Shown here: one piece after another, positions 59,830 to 64,000 of the stretch | How the letters are laid out: each line of letters begins with the position of its first letter | How positions within the stretch are numbered: position 1 is the first letter of the stretch | Assembly (NCBI GenBank): GCA_003508835.1 | Contig: PUFA01000057.1 | Location: 9,932,501-9,996,500, forward strand | Length of the DNA: 64,000 bases | Reading direction: 5' to 3' | DNA from: Eonycteris spelaea | Lineage: Eukaryota > Chordata > Mammalia > Chiroptera > Pteropodidae | Program-made: the position numbers and the translations under genes | Notes under the pieces: generated by a model | What the model saw: only the letters and a program-made list of their open reading frames with translations | Told to the model about the DNA's origin: nothing | Databases searched by the model: none

Positions 59830-60320
59830 AAAAATGGTTGCACTTAGACAAATAAACTTTAAGTCAAAAAATTATTACAAGAGACAAAGAAAGAAGGATA
59901 TTCTATATTATAAAGCAGCCAATCCATTAATGAGATATAACAATTATAAATACATATACACCTAACAACACAGTTCCAAAATACCTGAGGCAAAAATTGA
60001 GAGAGCCAAAGGGGAAAATAATTCAATAATAAGAATTGGAGATATTATTAATGGATAAAACAATGAGACAGAAGATTAACAAGAAACTAGAAAACCTGAA
60101 TAACAACATAAGCCAATAAGACATAACAAATATCTAAAGAACATTTCAACCAACAATAGCAGAGTACACATTCCTTGGAAGTGCACATGAGACAATCCTC
60201 ATCCTCACAATAGACCATATGTTGGTCCACAAAACAAATCACAATACATTTAAAAGAATTAAAATAGTATGAACTATTTTCTCAAACTACAATGAGATAA
60301 CATTAGAAATGAATAACAGA
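59830..60320 (+). mobile_element. L1 ORF2 endonuclease-region fragment, plus strand (host L1, left part)
   Basis: 'gagacagaagattaacaaga', 'ccaacaatagcagagtacac', 'acaatagaccatatgttggt' and 'aatttaaaagaattaaaat'-type blocks match the L1 ORF2 endonuclease domain coding sequence in order. In L1 this domain nicks target DNA. Here it is full of stops. It is cut at 60320 by a younger L1 and resumes at about 60638. Confidence 0.7.
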
Positions 60321-60637
60321 ATAGAGAATTGGAAGAAAGTGATGAAAAAGTAGAAACTTCCAGTTTTAAGATAAATAAGTCCTGGAGACATAATTAATGT
60401 GCAACAAGATAACTGTAGTTAACACTGCTATGTGGCATATCTAAAGGTTGTTAATAAAGTAGATCTTAAAAGTTTTTATCAAAAGAAAAAAACTTTTCAT
60501 TATTTTATCTATGTGAGATGATGAAAGTTTACTAAACTTATTGTGGTGATCATTTCAGAACATATATAAAGTCATTGTACTATACACCTTAGACTTAGAC
60601 AGTTCTGTATGTCAATAATATGTCAATAAAACCAAAA
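60321..60637 (+). mobile_element. 5'-truncated L1 3'UTR insertion nested in the host L1
   Basis: 'aagataaataagtcctggag', 'agtagatcttaaaagttttt', 'cttattgtggtgatcatttc' and 'cattgtactatacaccttag' match the 3'UTR of a middle-aged eutherian L1 subfamily, ending in an A-rich tail. It splits the host ORF2 exactly. Flanks 'gaaatgaataacaga' (60306-60320) and 'aaaatcaataacaaaag' (60638-60654) share AAT-AATAACA and look like target-site duplications. Confidence 0.75.
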
Positions 60638-60860
60638 AAAATCAATAACAAAAGAAAACTTGAGACATGCAAAGATATGTGGAAATTATACAATATGCTT
60701 TAAATAATCAATGCATCAAAAAAAAAAAAAAAGAAATCACAGTGAATATAGACCTAAGAAACATTAACAAATACTACAAAACTAAATTCAACACCATATA
60801 AAAAAGACTATAGCACATGAGCCAACATCTAAAACAAAATGAAGGAAGTATAGCAAGAAA
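60638..60860 (+). mobile_element. L1 ORF2 fragment (host L1, right part) with internal deletion
   Basis: Continues the host L1 ('gcaaagatatgtggaaatta') up to 'gaaatcacagtg', then jumps to the reverse-transcriptase-proximal sequence ('attaacaaatactacaaaac', 'catataaaaaagactatagc'), so several hundred bases of ORF2 are missing. A 15-base A run lies at 60718-60732. Confidence 0.65.
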
Positions 60861-61079
60861 GATTAGGGTTTAAGACTATTTGGGAAACACACACTTCTTT
60901 AATTCTGTGGTTACGGTGGTCATAAGGTAAGAATTAAAATAATGCAAATGCTATGACCTGAGCGTCTTTGATAGAGCAGGGAAAGAAATGAACTACAAAG
61001 CAGAGTCTGGGTGGGTGGGGTGAAAATATATAGTCAAGATTATAGTGTGTTTAAAGTTATGGAATTTTTCTGTGTAATT
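60861..61079. other. Unassigned sequence between LINE and LTR
   Basis: No family recognised. Confidence 0.4.
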
Positions 61080-61337
61080 CATATTGATATGTTAAAATTC
61101 ATGTGTGTAATCCCTAGCCCCAGTATGATGGTATTAGGTTTCGATTAGGGTCAGAATCTCATGAGATTAGTGTCCTTATAATAAGATAATGACAGAGAGA
61201 TATCACTCTGTCCACAAGCATGAATGGAGAAAAGGCCATGTGAATACACCGTGGTTTACAAATCAGGAAGTGGCCTCTCGCCAGATGCTGAATCTATCAG
61301 CAGCACCTTGATCTTGGACTTCCCAGCCTCCAGAACT
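61080..61337 (+). repeat. MaLR-type LTR (MST/MLT1-like), plus strand, 3'-truncated
   Basis: 'gtaatccctagccccagtat', 'gatggtattaggtttcgatt', 'gagattagtgtccttataat', 'accttgatcttggacttccc' and 'agcctccagaactc' follow the LTR in sense. The polyadenylation-signal end is missing at the right boundary, where LINE sequence resumes. Confidence 0.8.
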
Positions 61338-61342
61338 CAAAA

Positions 61343-61720
61343 ATCAAGGAAATCACAGTAAATAGAGACCCAAGAATCCTTAACAAATACCAGAAAACTA
61401 AACACTATATAAAAAAGATTACAGAGCATGACCAATTGGGATCTATCCAAAACTGCAAGATAAATTCAGCATGTAAATATCAATCAATCATAAACAACAT
61501 TAATAGGAAAACAAGTAGAAAAAAAGATCATGTCAAGAGATGCACTGGAAAAAAATCTAACACTCATTTAAAACAGAGAAACCAAACAAATAAGGAATAG
61601 ACGAAAACTTCCTCAACCTGATAAAGATCATCTACAAAAAACACGGCTAACATCGTACTTAATAATGATAATAGTAATAGATCAATCAACCTCTCACTAA
61701 ATCAGAGCATAACATGGTGT
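61343..61720 (+). mobile_element. L1 ORF2 reverse-transcriptase-region fragment, plus strand
   Basis: Starts with a second copy of the 60734-60830 segment ('gaaatcacagtaaatagaga' ... 'tatataaaaaagattacaga') and continues into 'catgaccaattgggatctat' and 'tcaatcaatcataaacaaca', the ORF2 passage just before the RT catalytic core. Decayed. Confidence 0.7.
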
Positions 61721-61794
61721 CCCCTGTCCGGTCTAGTTAGGGGTGGGGAGATATAGAGTGGTGATATCACAACGAGAAGTACAGGTAGCTAGTT

Positions 61795-61965
61795 TGTGAG
61801 TCTTGGCTCTGTTTCTCACCAACCAGTGAATTTGGGTATCACATAACCCTGCTTACCCTCAGCCTTCATAATTATAAAATGGGGGATACTGAGACTTTCC
61901 CTACAAGCCTCCAGGCTGATTGCATCATTTGAAGTATGCAAAATATCTGTAGGATTTAGAACAAG
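61795..61965 (+). repeat. MIR SINE, plus strand
   Basis: 'gagtcttggctctgtttctc', 'ccctcagccttcataattat', 'aaaatgggggatactgagac' follow MIR in sense. Confidence 0.65.
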
Positions 61966-62299
61966 GTTATAATAATGTTATTTTCACTTGAGAAGCTTCT
62001 AATTTAATTAGAGAGAAAATGTATAAATGGTTGAACTCAGTGGTAGTTGCTAGTTGCTCTTGAGTCCTGAGCTTTTAAATTCCATAAGGACTTATTTCAA
62101 CATCCATAGAGTACCCACTAAATACTTCCTAATTACAAGATGTATCTTTTTTTATATTATTGTGTCAACTTTCTTTGTAGATATATTTGTGATCATAATT
62201 TTCTTAGGCATCCTTGGCTGTTTATCTTAACATCATTATTATAGTTGTATTTCTTCAGCATTTTTTTCTTTTTCCTCTGAAGAGCATTGAGTGGAGTCA
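61966..62299. other. Unassigned AT-rich sequence
   Basis: Nothing recognised. Confidence 0.4.
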
Positions 62300-62311
62300 A
62301 GAATTCAATAT

Positions 62312-62390
62312 AAATATCTAATCACTATATTGTACACCTAAAACTAATGTAATGCTATTTACCAATTATACCTAAATTTAAAAATTTTTA
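62312..62390 (+). mobile_element. 79-bp L1 3'-end insertion
   Basis: 'cactatattgtacacctaaa', 'actaatgtaatgctatttac', 'caattatacctaaattt' is the very end of the same kind of L1 3'UTR as at 60321-60637. It is bracketed by 'agaattcaatat' (62300-62311) and 'aaaattcaatat' (62391-62402), 11 of 12 identical, as target-site duplications. Confidence 0.8.
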
Positions 62391-62402
62391 AAAATTCAAT
62401 AT

Positions 62403-62900
62403 TCTATTCATTCCTTTATAAGTATTCATTAAACACTGGATCCAACAAGGTGATGTATCAGGAACTATAGTTTCAAAGATGTATTCAGTCAATTCAGCAT
62501 GGGCTCTGCCATCCAACATAGACAAGGAGTGGAGAAGCTACACAGCGGTGGATGAGTTCCACCAGAGCGAGATTTAACTTGAATACAGAACACATTGGAA
62601 AACTTGCCTTTATTTTCTTTGAGAGGTCAGGAAAAACATCCACAGCGAAATATATATTTTTGCTGCATCTTGAAACACAAGAGGACTGAGAGAATGGCAT
62701 TCATGGTTGCAGAAGTGAGAAACAGCACTGGGCATTTAAGAAGTTATTTTAACTGGCTTGTGTATGATTTGCACAATGGAATGGAAAACAAGGGTGGAAA
62801 GACAGGCAGGAGCAGGTCATGATAGTCCTTGAATCTCACTCTAAGGATATGGGCCTTATCCTAACCTGTGAAGAGATGTGAGCTAATGACTGCTACTTCA
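62403..62900 (-). mobile_element. L2-type LINE 3'-region copy, diverged
   Basis: 'tataagtattcattaaacac' at the left, then 'aggagcaggtcatgatagtc' and 'atatgggccttatcctaacc' fit reversed L2 3' sequence. The middle is weak. Confidence 0.45.
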
Positions 62901-63185
62901 ACCCAAGGTCAATCCACAGCTCTGCTGTGGCAACATACTAGCTGCTTCTTTGGGAAACCCCTGCTTTGGAGAGCCTCTTCTTTGGGGAGCCACCTTTGAT
63001 CTTCACGGCAGGGGTTATCTAGAGAGTTGAAAGCCTCTTCCCGAAATTGACATTTAGACATTAAATTCACATGAACACAACACTGCTCTCCTTTCTACAT
63101 TGGGGGCAAGGTCATGATTTCATGATTATCTTTGCACGTTATGTGAGAAACCAAAGCTGAGATGTAATACTGGGGTCTTCCTCTA
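62901..63185. other. Unassigned sequence
   Basis: No family recognised. 'gctttggagagcctcttctttggggagcc'-like near-duplicated wording at 62960-62992 is a short local repeat. Confidence 0.4.
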
Positions 63186-63189
63186 CACC

Positions 63190-63320
63190 TCTGTGTCTCA
63201 AAACTGTGAATCACTTTGGGGGCATGTTAAAAAGGGGAATTCATTTGCTCTATTCCAGACCTGCTGAATCAGAAGCTCTGGGAGATAAGTTCTTGAATAG
63301 GCATTTTCACAATTTCTTCA
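63190..63320 (-). mobile_element. MER5/MER20-like hAT fragment
   Basis: 'gaatcactttgggggcatgt', 'ttccagacctgctgaatcag', 'aagctctgggagataagttc' and 'gaataggcattttcacaa' fit the consensus of small non-autonomous hAT-Charlie elements. Strand and exact family are uncertain. Confidence 0.55.
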
Positions 63321-63349
63321 ATTAGTTTTTAAATAAAATAAAATCTAAC

Positions 63350-63995
63350 AATTATTACTCTTGCCTCTTGCTTTTTGAAAATAACTTGCATTTTTAGAAT
63401 AGTTTTAGATTAACAGAAGAATTATGAAATCGGTATAGAAATTTCCCATATACCCTGTACAATTTCCCCTATTATTAACGTCTTACATTAGTATGGTACT
63501 TTGTTATAATTCATGAACCAATATTGATACATTGATGATGATAAGGATATTATTACTATTAACATGGGCCTATGCTTTATTCAGATTCCCTTAGTTTATC
63601 CTGGCATCATTATTATTAGTTTTATTTTCCTTTTTCTGTTCCAGGATTGCATCCAGGATATGACATTACATTTAGTATTAATGGCTCCTTATGCTCTTCT
63701 TGGCTGTGATAGTTTCTTTTCTTTGTTTCTGATGACCTTACAGATTTGAGGAGTCAGGCATTTTGTAGTCAGGCATTCAGCTGAAATTCATATGATGTTC
63801 TTCTCACTATTAGACTGGAATTATGTTTTTGTGTGTTTTTTGTTTGTTTTCATTTTTGTTTTTTTGAGAAAGATCACAGAGTTTAAGCGCTATTCTCATC
63901 ATATCCTATCAAGGGTATATACTATTAACATGACATCACTGTTGAACTGGACCTTGAACCTCTGGCTCCGGTAGCACTTGCCAGCTCTCTCCACT
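63350..63995 (-). mobile_element. L1 3'-region fragment, best-preserved copy of this type
   Basis: 'tagaatagttttagattaac', 'atttcccatataccctgtac', 'aatgaaccaatattgataca', 'ttccaggattgcatccagga', 'tcttggctgtgatagtttct' and 'tcatatcctatcaagggtat' follow the L1M 3' region across about 640 bases, with 27565-28010 as a sister copy. Plus frames here (63564-63749, 63792-63974) are shadows. Confidence 0.7.
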
Positions 63996-64000
63996 GGACA

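Overview
The window reads as AT-rich, non-coding nuclear DNA of a placental mammal. No exon, conserved gene, intact retroelement reading frame, CRISPR array or prokaryotic feature can be supported. All long open frames are at or below about 140 codons, as expected by chance in 64 kb, or lie in LINE fragments or simple repeats. The eutherian signature is the mix of old repeats: MIR, L2-type LINE, many decayed L1/HAL1 pieces, MaLR-type LTRs, a Tigger-like DNA transposon, a MER5-like fragment and many microsatellites. I see no primate Alu, rodent B1/B2, carnivore SINEC, ruminant Bov, pig PRE or horse ERE SINE, and no near-intact L1. This leaves the species open. A lineage with few recent SINEs and little recent L1 activity would fit, and an odd 5S-rRNA-derived insertion is present. 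Repeat names come from recalled family consensus and are approximate.

Layout. 0.2-2.6 kb: two minus-strand MaLR LTR fragments, the first carrying a polypurine expansion. 3.8-4.6 kb: an L1 scrap and a Tigger-like element. 5.0-9.3 kb: two HAL1/L1 ORF1-bearing fragments, both minus, the first split by a 5S rRNA retrocopy, then an L1 3' fragment. 9.3-19.6 kb: mostly unassigned, with large microsatellites, an L2 copy and two LTR-like repeats. 19.6-34.5 kb: dense in LINE debris (L1 both strands, L2 both strands) and a MIR. 34.5-42.8 kb: repeat-poor, with two LTR-like repeats, a MIR and a recent 60-bp tandem duplication. 42.9-48.2 kb: L2, L1, MIR and a 70-bp tandem duplication. 48.2-54.2 kb: no repeat I recognise and CpG retained above the surroundings, the best place to look for conserved regulatory elements. 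54.4-64 kb: LINE-rich again, with a nested L1-in-L1 structure, a MaLR LTR and a 79-bp L1 tail with target-site duplications.

No genes act together here. The likely biology is a gene desert or a very large intron. The plausible functional content is distal regulatory DNA (48-54 kb) and possibly one CTCF-like site near 20.19 kb. I found no convincing undescribed system. The most informative items are the 5S retrocopy, the nested and duplicated LINE structures, the recent tandem duplications and the CpG-retaining block.
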